NCBI GenBank assembly: GCA_021158735.1
Contig: JAGGUC010000072.1
Coordinates: 1 to 16,779 of the forward strand
Direction of reading: 5' to 3'
Length of the DNA: 16,779 nt
Source: Desulfurococcales archaeon
GTDB taxonomy: Archaea; Thermoproteota; Thermoprotei_A; Sulfolobales; NBVN01
Part shown: positions 6,900-14,145 of the stretch, piece after piece
Layout of the letters: each line of letters begins with the position of its first letter
How positions within the stretch are numbered: the stretch's first letter is position 1
The notes under the pieces: generated by a model
The model's input: only the letters and a program-made list of their open reading frames with translations
Told to the model about the DNA's origin: nothing
Databases searched by the model: none
Made by a program: the position numbers and the translations under genes

Positions 6900-6980
6900 A
6901 TGATGATCTTCTCAGTGCTCGGCGGTCCTCAGAAAATGCAACGAATGCAGTGGCTCAGACTAGTGGGGTGTACCAAGTGA
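6900..6980 (+). other. Possible 26-codon leader ORF
   Basis: ATG ATG ATC at 6900 opens a 26-residue frame ending in TGA at 6978-6980, ten bases before the next in-frame ATG (6990) of the downstream gene. The only upstream purine-rich run is CAGGAA. It lies within the inverted repeat. The peptide has no recognisable features, and a chance ORF of this length is unremarkable. Confidence 0.15.
6966..6974 (+). repeat. Right arm of the inverted repeat in the pseudoenzyme leader
   Basis: GGGTGTACC, the exact reverse complement of 6886-6894, 71 bases downstream of it and about 50 bases before the preferred start at 7023. The two arms could pair in RNA or act as opposed operator boxes. Confidence 0.6.
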
Positions 6981-7022
6981 ACATACTGAATGAGTGCTGG
7001 GCTCCTGTCCGGTGGTGTCCGG

Positions 7023-8102
7023 ATGAAGTTTAGGGCACTCCATGAGGTCTACGAATGCGTTAATAGCGGGTTGTACATTGACTTCAGCACTAATCTTAAC
7101 CCCTTAGGACCTCCTAGAATACTTTCAGAGCTAATTGGTGAGTGCGTAAAAAGTAGGATATGGACTCAATACCCGGACCCCAACTACTCAGATTTGAGGG
7201 AGGCTATTGCCTCCTTCTACAACCTAGATCCAGAGCGCATAATCCTATGTAGCTGTGCATCGGAAGCAGTTAACCTAGTGATAATGTCAGTTAAGCCCCA
7301 CACGGTTTTTGTTGTTGCGCCAGCACGTGACATCCCGGAGCATACCTGCACAGTACTCGGCATTAAGCTTAGGCATATACTCATGTGTGAGGAAAAAAGC
7401 AGGTTTGAGGTCTGTACGGAGTCTTTGGCGAGATACATAAGGGGTGGGGAATCATATGTGGTCTTAATAGTGAACCCGAATGATCCCACAGGAACCTACA
7501 TGCAGCCTGACGAAGTATCGTCCTTGGCGTCAGAATTTAAGAATACGCTATTTATTGTTAATGAAGCTTACGTAGAGCTATCCGGAATGGACTCATTGAT
7601 TAGGTACGGCGTGCCTGAGAATGTGATAGTTATCAGGTCACTCACTGAGTCCCTAGCTTCCCCTGGACTCAGCCTGAGCTTCATATACGGTGGCTACAGG
7701 TCACTCACCGAGGTACTTGACTCCCTCAGGCCGAAGTGGAACATCAGCTCACTCTGTAGCTGCACCTACACTAAGTTACTGAGGGATCACGCTGCCGAGC
7801 TGAGAGAGTACCTGGTCGACACCGTAAGGTGTATTCGTGAGTGGAGAGAGTACCTAGTTGGGAACCTCAAGCCGCTAGGTCTTAAAGTATTTGACTCTGT
7901 CGCGAACTACGTTCTAGTTAAGCACTCAGGAATAGATGCTAGGTACCTCCACAAGATACTGGTCAGGAGATACGGGGTTGCCGTCCACCCAGCACACGTA
8001 TTCTACGGACTAGGGATGGACTACAGCAGGTTTTCTGTACGACATCCTAGGTACTGCAACGTCCTGCTGAGAGCTCTTGAAGATGTCTTGAAAGCACACT
8101 GA
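7023..8102 (+). CDS. HisC/CobD-like aminotransferase-fold protein lacking the PLP lysine; probable pseudoenzyme
   Basis: About 359 residues from the ATG at 7023, which has GGTGG upstream; ATG 6990 adds 11 residues. The fold is that of histidinol-phosphate aminotransferase/threonine-phosphate decarboxylase. DFSTNLNPLGPP (20-31), YPDPNYSDLREAI (50-62), a relic of NPNNPTG, an EAY motif, and the C-terminal SRFSV (335-339) are all in place. The PLP site is dismantled. The Schiff-base lysine of the 'RSFTK' motif is E209 (IRSLTES, GAG at 7647). The Asp of DEAY is N180. The Asn of NPTG is D154. The arginine of 'GLRLG' is S217. The glycine loop reads LCSCASE. R336, equivalent to the substrate-carboxylate arginine, survives. 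The frame is open throughout, so it looks selected rather than decayed. It precedes a DUF1464 gene. Ordinary transaminase or decarboxylase activity is unlikely. Confidence 0.85.
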   Translation: MKFRALHEVYECVNSGLYIDFSTNLNPLGPPRILSELIGECVKSRIWTQYPDPNYSDLREAIASFYNLDPERIILCSCASEAVNLVIMSVKPHTVFVVAPARDIPEHTCTVLGIKLRHILMCEEKSRFEVCTESLARYIRGGESYVVLIVNPNDPTGTYMQPDEVSSLASEFKNTLFIVNEAYVELSGMDSLIRYGVPENVIVIRSLTESLASPGLSLSFIYGGYRSLTEVLDSLRPKWNISSLCSCTYTKLLRDHAAELREYLVDTVRCIREWREYLVGNLKPLGLKVFDSVANYVLVKHSGIDARYLHKILVRRYGVAVHPAHVFYGLGMDYSRFSVRHPRYCNVLLRALEDVLKAH

Positions 8103-8158
8103 TCTTCCCGTAGAAGCAGTACTTAGTGGACTCCAGCATCTTTTTGTGCGACTATGAA

Positions 8159-8169
8159 GTAAATTTAAG
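8159..8169 (+). promoter_or_regulatory. Probable TATA box of the DUF1464 gene
   Basis: GTAAATTTAAG centred 40 bases before the ATG at 8204. The short predicted leader carries GGTG nine bases before the ATG. Its presence suggests the gene can be transcribed separately from the upstream pseudoenzyme. Confidence 0.4.
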
Positions 8170-8203
8170 AACTGCTCAGCGAGCTTACTACGGTGCTGAT
8201 TTC

Positions 8204-9364
8204 ATGGTTAAGGCTTTAGGCATTGACCCAGGCACCGGGAGCTTTGACCTAGTGGTTGTTGAGGGAGGACACGTAGTCGCTGAAAGGAGCGTAAGTACTT
8301 TTGAGGTAGCTAAAAAACCGGAAGTTCTGGTTAAGGTGGTTAAGGAATTAGGTGGGGTTGACCTAATAGCTGGTCCGTCAGGGTATGGTGTTCCACTTAC
8401 CTTTAATAGCGACATTGTTGAGCCTAGGATATTCGCTCTTGAGGTACTACTCCTTACTAGGGAGGAGGACTTAGAGTTGGGTATTAAGTCTGGTGAGGTA
8501 GGTATGGCTGTCTACGACGCGCTTGCCAAGGTGGTTGAGGAGTTCTGGAGGAAGGGGCTTAAGGTATGCTACATTCCATCAGTAATACTCCTCCCCACAG
8601 TCCCGGATTTCAGGAAGATAAACAAGCTGGACATGGGAACTGCGGACAAGATGGCTGTCGCAGTACTAGGTGTTATTGATCAGTCTAGGGAGCTGGGTCT
8701 AAATTATAAGGAGACGAGTTTCATACTGGTTGAGGTGGGCTTCGGGTACAATGCAGTGATCGGTGTTAAAGAGGGGTTGATAGTTGATGGTTTAGGAGGG
8801 AGTCTGGTCCAGACCGGGTTCTTGACAGTGGGTGCTCTTGACGCTGAGGTTGCTGTGCTGGGTAGGTTGTGGGTCAGGAGTGATGTATTCCATGGAGGAG
8901 TAGCTGACATCTGCGGTACCTATGACATTGACCAGGTGGTTAGGGGGTACCTGAGTGGTGAGGAGCCGTACACCACGGCCTTCAAAGCCTTCATAGACGG
9001 TATTCTCAAGGCCGTAGCCGCAGTACATACTTCGATTAGGAAGCCTAAGGAGGTCCTCCTGTCAGGGAGGTACTCGAGAAATAAGGTGATTAGGGAGATA
9101 CTTGAGGAGGCGCTGTCGAAGTATGCTCCAGTGAGGAGGCTGAAGGGCCTTGAGGGAGCCAAGGTGTCTAAGGAGGCTGCCCAAGGCTATGCAGTGGTTG
9201 CTGAGGGGGTAGCTGGCGGCGAGTTCAGTGACCTGGTCAAGCGCATGAAGATACCTGAGGCGAGGGGGACTGTGGCCGACTGGATCCGCCATCCCAGACT
9301 TCGTGAGATGAGGGAGAGACTAAGGAGAACTTACTCCGAAGTAGTACGTAACCCCAAATTATGA
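8204..9364 (+). CDS. DUF1464 family protein (butyrate-kinase-like ASKHA fold)
   Basis: About 386 residues from the ATG at 8204; the frame extends back to a GTG at 8126, but 8204 has GGTG nine bases upstream and begins directly with the conserved MVKALGIDPGTGSFD. That phosphate-1 loop, the second glycine-rich segment FILVEVGFGYNAVIGV with DGLGGS, and the adenosine-type motif VLLSGRYS near the C-terminus are the three nucleotide-binding elements of ASKHA kinases. AGPSGYGVPLTF and the long KLDMGTADKMAVAVLGV helix match archaeal DUF1464 proteins, which are described as butyrate-kinase-like. No substrate is established to my knowledge. It lies about 100 bases after the HisC/CobD-like gene on the same strand. 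Confidence 0.85.
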   Translation: MVKALGIDPGTGSFDLVVVEGGHVVAERSVSTFEVAKKPEVLVKVVKELGGVDLIAGPSGYGVPLTFNSDIVEPRIFALEVLLLTREEDLELGIKSGEVGMAVYDALAKVVEEFWRKGLKVCYIPSVILLPTVPDFRKINKLDMGTADKMAVAVLGVIDQSRELGLNYKETSFILVEVGFGYNAVIGVKEGLIVDGLGGSLVQTGFLTVGALDAEVAVLGRLWVRSDVFHGGVADICGTYDIDQVVRGYLSGEEPYTTAFKAFIDGILKAVAAVHTSIRKPKEVLLSGRYSRNKVIREILEEALSKYAPVRRLKGLEGAKVSKEAAQGYAVVAEGVAGGEFSDLVKRMKIPEARGTVADWIRHPRLREMRERLRRTYSEVVRNPKL

Positions 9365-9478
9365 CTTTCTTGAGGAGCGGTATTGAGTTATGTCCCTACA
9401 ACACAACAATATTAATGTTTAATTACGTCATTCTGGAGGTATTAAGAGGAGTCAGCGGGTACTTAATTAGTAGTTAGG

Positions 9479-10435
9479 ATGGTCGTCATGAGCTTAAGTA
9501 GGATTGAAGAGGTCGTTCAGTTAATTACTGAGAACATAGGTAAGTATGTCGTCAACTATAGGGAGCACTTTAAGGCTTTAGTATTGACGGCGGTGATCAG
9601 GGGTCACATACTCATATATGGACCGCCGGGGGCGGCGAAGACCTTTACAGCTAAGCTCTTCTCTCAGTTAGTAGGGCTTAGGTTCTCAAGAATTCAGTTT
9701 ACCCCCGACATACTGCCCAGTGACATACTGGGTGCTAAGGTCATTGACCCAAAAACAGGTGAGCTGAGGACCGTGTTAGGTCCTGTATTCGCTAATGTGG
9801 TGCTGGCTGACGAAATAAATCGGGCTAATCCTAAGTCACTTGCTGCGCTACTTGAGGTCATGCAGGAGAGGCAGGTGACTATAGAGGGCGACACCCACAG
9901 ACTTCCTGAGCCCTTCATAGTTATAGCAACTCTTAATCCTGTTGAGGCACACGGCGTCTTCCCGGTACCTATAGCTGTTCTAGACAGATTCATGACTAGC
10001 CTAGCCTTCAACTACGTAGGGTTCGACGATGAGGTTGAGATGGTTCAGCGTGACTTAAGGTACGACCTAGAGCACCTATCCCTGAAGCCCGTCATAGAAC
10101 CTGAGGACTTCAGCAATCTTTATGAAGAAGTCAAGAAGATTAGGGCTTCTGTAGATATAGTGAGTTACTGTGTTGAGATCGTCCGTGCACTGAGGTCGCG
10201 GACTGAAGTATCTTTCGGGCCTTCACCTAGGGCAACACTTCACCTAATAAGGCTTGCTCGGAGCATGGCTGCTGTAGAGGGTAGGGACTATGTCATCCCT
10301 GACGACGTAAAGAAGGCAGCTAAGTACGTGCTCAGACATAGGGTCATTACTGAGAAGAGCGACTTAATGACTAACCTGCGGAAGGCTGAGGAAATAATTA
10401 GTGAAGTGCTTAAGTCCGTTAAACCTCCTTGGTGA
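9479..10435 (+). CDS. MoxR-family AAA+ ATPase
   Basis: A 318-residue MoxR AAA+ ATPase. Walker A is GPPGAAKT (48-55). Walker B is VVLADEINRA with D111-E112. LLEVMQERQVTIEG (124-137) and sensor 1 in IATLNP (N153) follow, then the LDRF arginine-finger region. The C-terminal lid has the GPSPRATLHL sensor-2 segment. MoxR proteins act as chaperones that remodel VWA/DUF58 partners or help assemble envelope complexes. Consistent with this, a DUF58/transglutaminase operon lies immediately downstream, but on the opposite strand and overlapping this gene's 3' end by 17 bases. ATG 9479 is used; ATG 9488, with GGATGGT five bases upstream, is an alternative. A TATA-like GTTTAATTA lies near 9417-9425. Confidence 0.93.
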   Translation: MVVMSLSRIEEVVQLITENIGKYVVNYREHFKALVLTAVIRGHILIYGPPGAAKTFTAKLFSQLVGLRFSRIQFTPDILPSDILGAKVIDPKTGELRTVLGPVFANVVLADEINRANPKSLAALLEVMQERQVTIEGDTHRLPEPFIVIATLNPVEAHGVFPVPIAVLDRFMTSLAFNYVGFDDEVEMVQRDLRYDLEHLSLKPVIEPEDFSNLYEEVKKIRASVDIVSYCVEIVRALRSRTEVSFGPSPRATLHLIRLARSMAAVEGRDYVIPDDVKKAAKYVLRHRVITEKSDLMTNLRKAEEIISEVLKSVKPPW

Positions 10436-11009
10436 GTTTCTCAGAAAGCTCTTCATAGACCTTTAAGCACAGGAGTACTGAAACAGATGTACCTCCCAAT
10501 ATTAGGAGTCCTTCAACAATCGATCCCATCAGCCTCAGGAGAACAATGACCAGGGTGTAGAGCAGTGCCATAGCAGTAACTCTTAGCCCACACTCAAGCA
10601 AATGATCTTCATAGAGCCTGTGAACGAGGTAGAGCACACCCATGAGTGCTGAGAGCCCTACAGCCCACGCCCTCTGAAGGTCCCCACCTGTCACAACCGA
10701 GAGAGCTGTCATACCCATTATGAATGCGTATATGCTCACTGCTGGCCTCAGAGCCCTGGACAGGTAGATTGCTGCGAGCGCTAACAGAGCCATCCAGTAA
10801 CTTGAGGTGAAGTACGCTAAGGTTCCAGCAAGCAGTAGTGACACAGCTAAGCCATAGCTAAGTGGGATGAAGGTAATTACTAGAGCACCTCCCATGTAAA
10901 TTAATGCTTCAGTACTTCCATACAACCCCTTAATGACTAGAGAAACAAGTGATGCATAAGCTACAGCAAATACGTAGAGCCTCACCTTATGAGGCAGGTC
11001 ACCCACCAT
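10419..11009 (-). CDS. Polytopic membrane protein of the MoxR/DUF58 locus, function unknown
   Basis: About 196 residues, most of them in hydrophobic segments; some six or seven membrane helices can be drawn, between LYVFAVAYASLVSLVIKGLY near the start and LLILGGTSVSVLLCLKVYEEL at the end. One clearly charged loop (HRLYEDHLLECG) separates the fifth and sixth. I do not recognise a named family. The gene overlaps the DUF58 stop. ATG 11009 is preferred because GGTG lies eight bases upstream; ATG 11033 would give 204 residues and a 35-base overlap. The 3' end runs 17 bases into the convergent MoxR gene. As the last gene of a transglutaminase-DUF58 operon, it may anchor or complete a membrane complex; this is inference from context. 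Confidence 0.75.
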   Translation of the reverse strand: MVGDLPHKVRLYVFAVAYASLVSLVIKGLYGSTEALIYMGGALVITFIPLSYGLAVSLLLAGTLAYFTSSYWMALLALAAIYLSRALRPAVSIYAFIMGMTALSVVTGGDLQRAWAVGLSALMGVLYLVHRLYEDHLLECGLRVTAMALLYTLVIVLLRLMGSIVEGLLILGGTSVSVLLCLKVYEELSEKLTKEV

Positions 11010-12309
11010 GAGTGAACACCGCAACTCCCACATTCCTCTTCTTCAGTAATGTGATATACTTATCAAGTTCCTCCCTTAGCTCCGACACCCATCTGCTAAC
11101 CTCCTCAGAGTGACGTGAGTACCTTAGATGCATATCCATGACGGGTTCAAGTACGATCACCGTATTAAAGCCGCTCAAGTCATCATGCACCACTAACTCA
11201 CTAAGCAGGTCAGGTGACACAATAGCTAAGCTACTACCTAAAGCATGAGGTTCAGTCCTCCTGCACAAGGTCCTGAACCTTCTTGGGTCATTCACCTCAC
11301 TAATACTCAACTCAACACCGCCAATACTTACTCTCCTAACCCCGACCCCCTCTAGAACCTTCAGCAGCTGAAGCAGCTGAAGATAACCCATTAAGTAGCT
11401 ACATATGTAGCTTCCGGGCACTAGAGCCACCGTGTCAGTAAAGTCAGTAAACCCTACATCATAAACCGATGGCTCATGACCCAGCTCAAGCACTTTAGTT
11501 CTAAGCCCACCTGAGTACAGGATACTCTTCGCCACCAGCAATCTCAAGTCATCACCAACAGCGTAGGACCTCACACTGCCGACTGAGGGCTCCCTAAGCC
11601 TGACCGACCTCCTCAAAGTAATAGCTACGTCAGCCCTAGGTAGCTCATCTCTAGCTACTCTTACCTCAGCATTTACTACCTTATAGGTTGAGAGCAAATA
11701 TACGGGGTGGTGGAGCTTTAGAAGCACCCTGCGGCTGATTTGACTGGAGAACGAGAGTGCCTTATAGCTAAGAATTACTTCGCCATCACCCGGCACTGTA
11801 GCTTCAGTGCAGACATCACCTTCTATAACAGCAGTTGACTCATTAATATCATCGCATACAGTGACTCTTACGGTATCGCTGACTCTAACACGTAGTTCCA
11901 CATCCCTCCTAAACCCTCTGAATCTAACATACTTCTCAGCAATTACCTCGACATCAATTGCTTTTTTCGATGCTACAGCAAGTATCATCAGTACAGCTAC
12001 GAGGCCTGTAGCAGCTGCTATACTGCCCTTCAGCAAGATGGCTACTGTTAGGGCTGAGTAGGCCGTGATAAAGAGAGCAAGTTCACTCTTACAAAATTTA
12101 AGGAGTTTATTACGGCCCTCACGCCTTACTTTTCTGCTGAAGTCTAGGAGCTTGATTAGCTCACCTAGCTTCCGCTCAGCACGGTCAGACACCAGTCTAA
12201 CTATATTGTGGTGTGCTACCTTATTGTGCACATCTACTACTGAGTAGACCGTGAGGGCGTAGACAGTGAGGACAGCGGTGATCATTATTGCATCTACAGT
12301 GGAGACCAC
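10999..12309 (-). CDS. DUF58 family membrane-anchored protein
   Basis: 436 residues. A membrane helix at 4-24, a basic cytoplasmic stretch, and a helical pair near 75-114 precede a large soluble part. The hallmark is VRSYAVGDDLRLL (246-258), equivalent to the 'R-x-Y-x-x-GD-D-x-R-x-I' signature of DUF58, followed by GGLRTKVLELGHEP. DUF58 proteins carry a VWA-like domain and pair with MoxR ATPases. The usual VWA metal motif (DxSxS) is not visible where expected (FTDTVALVPGSY), so metal binding is doubtful. The start is GTG at 12309, overlapping the transglutaminase gene by 16 bases, with GGTG seven bases upstream. The family call rests mainly on the GDD signature and context; the sequence is otherwise divergent. 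Confidence 0.75.
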   Translation of the reverse strand: MVSTVDAIMITAVLTVYALTVYSVVDVHNKVAHHNIVRLVSDRAERKLGELIKLLDFSRKVRREGRNKLLKFCKSELALFITAYSALTVAILLKGSIAAATGLVAVLMILAVASKKAIDVEVIAEKYVRFRGFRRDVELRVRVSDTVRVTVCDDINESTAVIEGDVCTEATVPGDGEVILSYKALSFSSQISRRVLLKLHHPVYLLSTYKVVNAEVRVARDELPRADVAITLRRSVRLREPSVGSVRSYAVGDDLRLLVAKSILYSGGLRTKVLELGHEPSVYDVGFTDFTDTVALVPGSYICSYLMGYLQLLQLLKVLEGVGVRRVSIGGVELSISEVNDPRRFRTLCRRTEPHALGSSLAIVSPDLLSELVVHDDLSGFNTVIVLEPVMDMHLRYSRHSEEVSRWVSELREELDKYITLLKKRNVGVAVFTHGG

Positions 12310-14042
12310 TTAAAAGCACCTGCTATGAGTACCTTAGCTACGAATTTTCTCATTAAATACCTCAGTTCAGGATCATTCTCTCGACCCCCGTACCTCCACC
12401 TCTCATACACGCTCACCAGCCTATTTAAGGTAGTCAGCGTCTCAGAGCTCATGTAGGTGCTCACCGCATCTATAGCTTCCCTAAAAGTTAGGTATTCTCT
12501 GAAATCTATGTTGAGGAAGTAATAGAGTGCTGTAATAGCTTTTCTAATCAGTTTCGGGTAGTTTATTGTGCGGCTAGTAGCAGCCATGAAGTATATTGCT
12601 AATCCCCTGGCCAGAGTAATGAACCTTCTGCTCATCGTCAGTACAAACACTGCTACAGCCAGTGCTATGGTTATACTGGTTATGTTATTGAAGAAAGCTT
12701 CCCCCAAGTAATTACTTAGGGGGTCATAAACCTCAAATCCAGGGAATCTCTCGAGAAGCCTGCCACGAACTCTAACTGCAACATGCGGGAATGGCTCAAT
12801 TATTGAGCTTGGTGGAGCCCCCTCCGCAAATGTGTCACGCACCCTAGGGGGTTCACCAGACATTATCGTGGTTGCTACAGCTCCGCTGGGTGACGGATCT
12901 ACATTAACATACCCTATGACACCAAGTATGTCTGGATTTACTTCTGTCCAGGCATGGAGCCCGTAGATAGCCTTATCCTCCTTTGCACCAACGTAGTAGA
13001 GCCCCACAGTCATACTCGAGTTAACGCCTAAGAACCGCAACATCAGCGACAGTGCTGAGGCATAGTGAATGCACATACCCTTCCGCACGTAGATGAGGAA
13101 TGCTGTGACGGCATCGCTGTATTTACTTCCACGAACACTGAGGTTCACTGGCCCATACTCCGTCCTAGCCCTCACCTCCATTGTCAGAATGTCAACTAAT
13201 TTTGAGAGGTGAATGCTGCCCCCATACGTGCACATCGGTAGGAAGTACTTTAGAGTAAGGTTCTTCATGAGCCCCACAAATTCCCTGCTGTACGTCCCAC
13301 CCTCCCTCGACCCCATCACCTTCAGAACCAAGTTGCAGGAGTCAATTACTGAGAAATTGAGAAGTATTGAAGACAGTTGCTCGTAGCTCGAGGACTTGAC
13401 CAGTACTCCTTCCAGTGACTTGTTCCCTAAGTCAATACCTACGTACCTCAGCCCCCTATCCACATACACTGTTGCGTTCAACTGAGTATGAGTATTAATC
13501 GCCTTAGGGATCGGGATGACCGAAGTCAGAACATTAACAGGGGTAGTGCTCTCAAGAGGGCTGGTACCGAAAGCCATTACAGGAGGCATCGGCAGGAGGG
13601 TGAGGTTACCTAATCTAAATACCTTGTCCCCGCCGTACTCCAGAAGTGTGTAGTCTGACTCATTACTTACGTGTACCTCCTTAGTTACGCGTAGGTTGTA
13701 CTCTTTAAAGTAGATCGTGATTAAGTAGTTGTACTCCCCCATCCTAGTTACGTTGTAGTTTACGTGAAGTACTGTGAGATTGCCCGGGCTTAAACACCAA
13801 GACAAGCCTTCGTACCTATCGTAGGTAAGAAATTTAATGTATCTTATTGGGCGCCCCCTGTACTTAAGCATAACCTTAAGTGACGTGTTAGTACCGTACG
13901 TCAGCCCTAACTCATTACTCAGGTTTATGCTAGCTACCTGAGGCTCCGGAGGAGGACTAACTGCCTGAGTTCCCGGCAGATTACTTATTAGCTCTAGTCT
14001 GAGCATGAACGGTGGTGTTCCCACACTCACTACGTACGTCAC
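12294..14042 (-). CDS. Membrane-anchored transglutaminase-like protein with DUF4129-like tail
   Basis: 582 residues from the first standard in-frame start (GTG 14042). The real N-terminus probably lies further upstream (see findings). The external part contains a transglutaminase core with an intact triad: C324 (KGMCIHYASALSLMLRFLG), H363 (GLHAWTEV) and D382 (VNVDPSPSG). A membrane helix follows near 454-471, then a cytoplasmic C-terminus with a DUF4129-like segment (LTFREAIDAVSTYM...YERWRYGG). Thirteen N-x-S/T sequons lie before the helix and none after, which fits a glycosylated outer face. Such proteins accompany MoxR and DUF58 genes and are thought to process or crosslink envelope proteins. 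It is the first gene of the operon, overlaps the DUF58 gene, and follows dppF by about 100 bases. Confidence 0.88.
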   Translation of the reverse strand: MTYVVSVGTPPFMLRLELISNLPGTQAVSPPPEPQVASINLSNELGLTYGTNTSLKVMLKYRGRPIRYIKFLTYDRYEGLSWCLSPGNLTVLHVNYNVTRMGEYNYLITIYFKEYNLRVTKEVHVSNESDYTLLEYGGDKVFRLGNLTLLPMPPVMAFGTSPLESTTPVNVLTSVIPIPKAINTHTQLNATVYVDRGLRYVGIDLGNKSLEGVLVKSSSYEQLSSILLNFSVIDSCNLVLKVMGSREGGTYSREFVGLMKNLTLKYFLPMCTYGGSIHLSKLVDILTMEVRARTEYGPVNLSVRGSKYSDAVTAFLIYVRKGMCIHYASALSLMLRFLGVNSSMTVGLYYVGAKEDKAIYGLHAWTEVNPDILGVIGYVNVDPSPSGAVATTIMSGEPPRVRDTFAEGAPPSSIIEPFPHVAVRVRGRLLERFPGFEVYDPLSNYLGEAFFNNITSITIALAVAVFVLTMSRRFITLARGLAIYFMAATSRTINYPKLIRKAITALYYFLNIDFREYLTFREAIDAVSTYMSSETLTTLNRLVSVYERWRYGGRENDPELRYLMRKFVAKVLIAGAFKWSPL

Positions 14043-14078
14043 AAGAAATACGAGTACGGTGACGGCTAATGCTAATTT

Positions 14079-14094
14079 AATAACCCTTCACCAT
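14079..14094 (-). other. Possible true start region of the transglutaminase gene (frameshift or AUU start)
   Basis: Codons upstream of GTG 14042 read IKLALAVTVLVFLV in frame, a signal-anchor-like run with no standard start. ATG at 14094 is one base out of frame; removing one G from the GGG run (14084-14086) would give MVKVIKLALAVTVLVFLV. Alternatively, an ATT at 14081-14079 lies six bases after GGTGA. Confidence 0.5.
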
Positions 14095-14111
14095 TAATAG
14101 GTCGTAATAAG

Positions 14112-14120
14112 AAAATATAA
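14112..14120 (-). promoter_or_regulatory. Probable TATA box of the transglutaminase operon
   Basis: TTATATTTT on the minus strand, centred about 22 bases before the out-of-frame ATG at 14094 and 75 bases before GTG 14042. Its position supports translation starting near 14080-14094 rather than at 14042. Confidence 0.45.
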
Positions 14121-14145
14121 CGGTTTTAGACAGTACGTCATCTAT

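Noticed and set aside
6900..6989. A C/D-box small RNA, from ATGATGA at 6900-6906 and CTGA at 6986-6989
   Set aside because: The interval is about 90 bases, no clear internal D' or C' boxes are present, and the ends do not form a kink-turn stem.
6880..6990. A cobalamin riboswitch, suggested by the CobD-like downstream gene and a GCCACTG on the minus strand
   Set aside because: The other conserved cobalamin-riboswitch segments are absent, GCCACTG is on the wrong strand, and the gene is not a functional CobD.
8126..8204. A 26-residue N-terminal extension of the DUF1464 protein from GTG 8126
   Set aside because: It would span the TATA-like box, has no ribosome site, and the conserved domain begins right at ATG 8204, which has GGTG upstream.
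8792..9292. Several minus-strand open frames of 76-80 residues opposite the DUF1464 gene
   Set aside because: They show no motifs, lack ribosome sites and fall wholly within a well-supported gene on the other strand.
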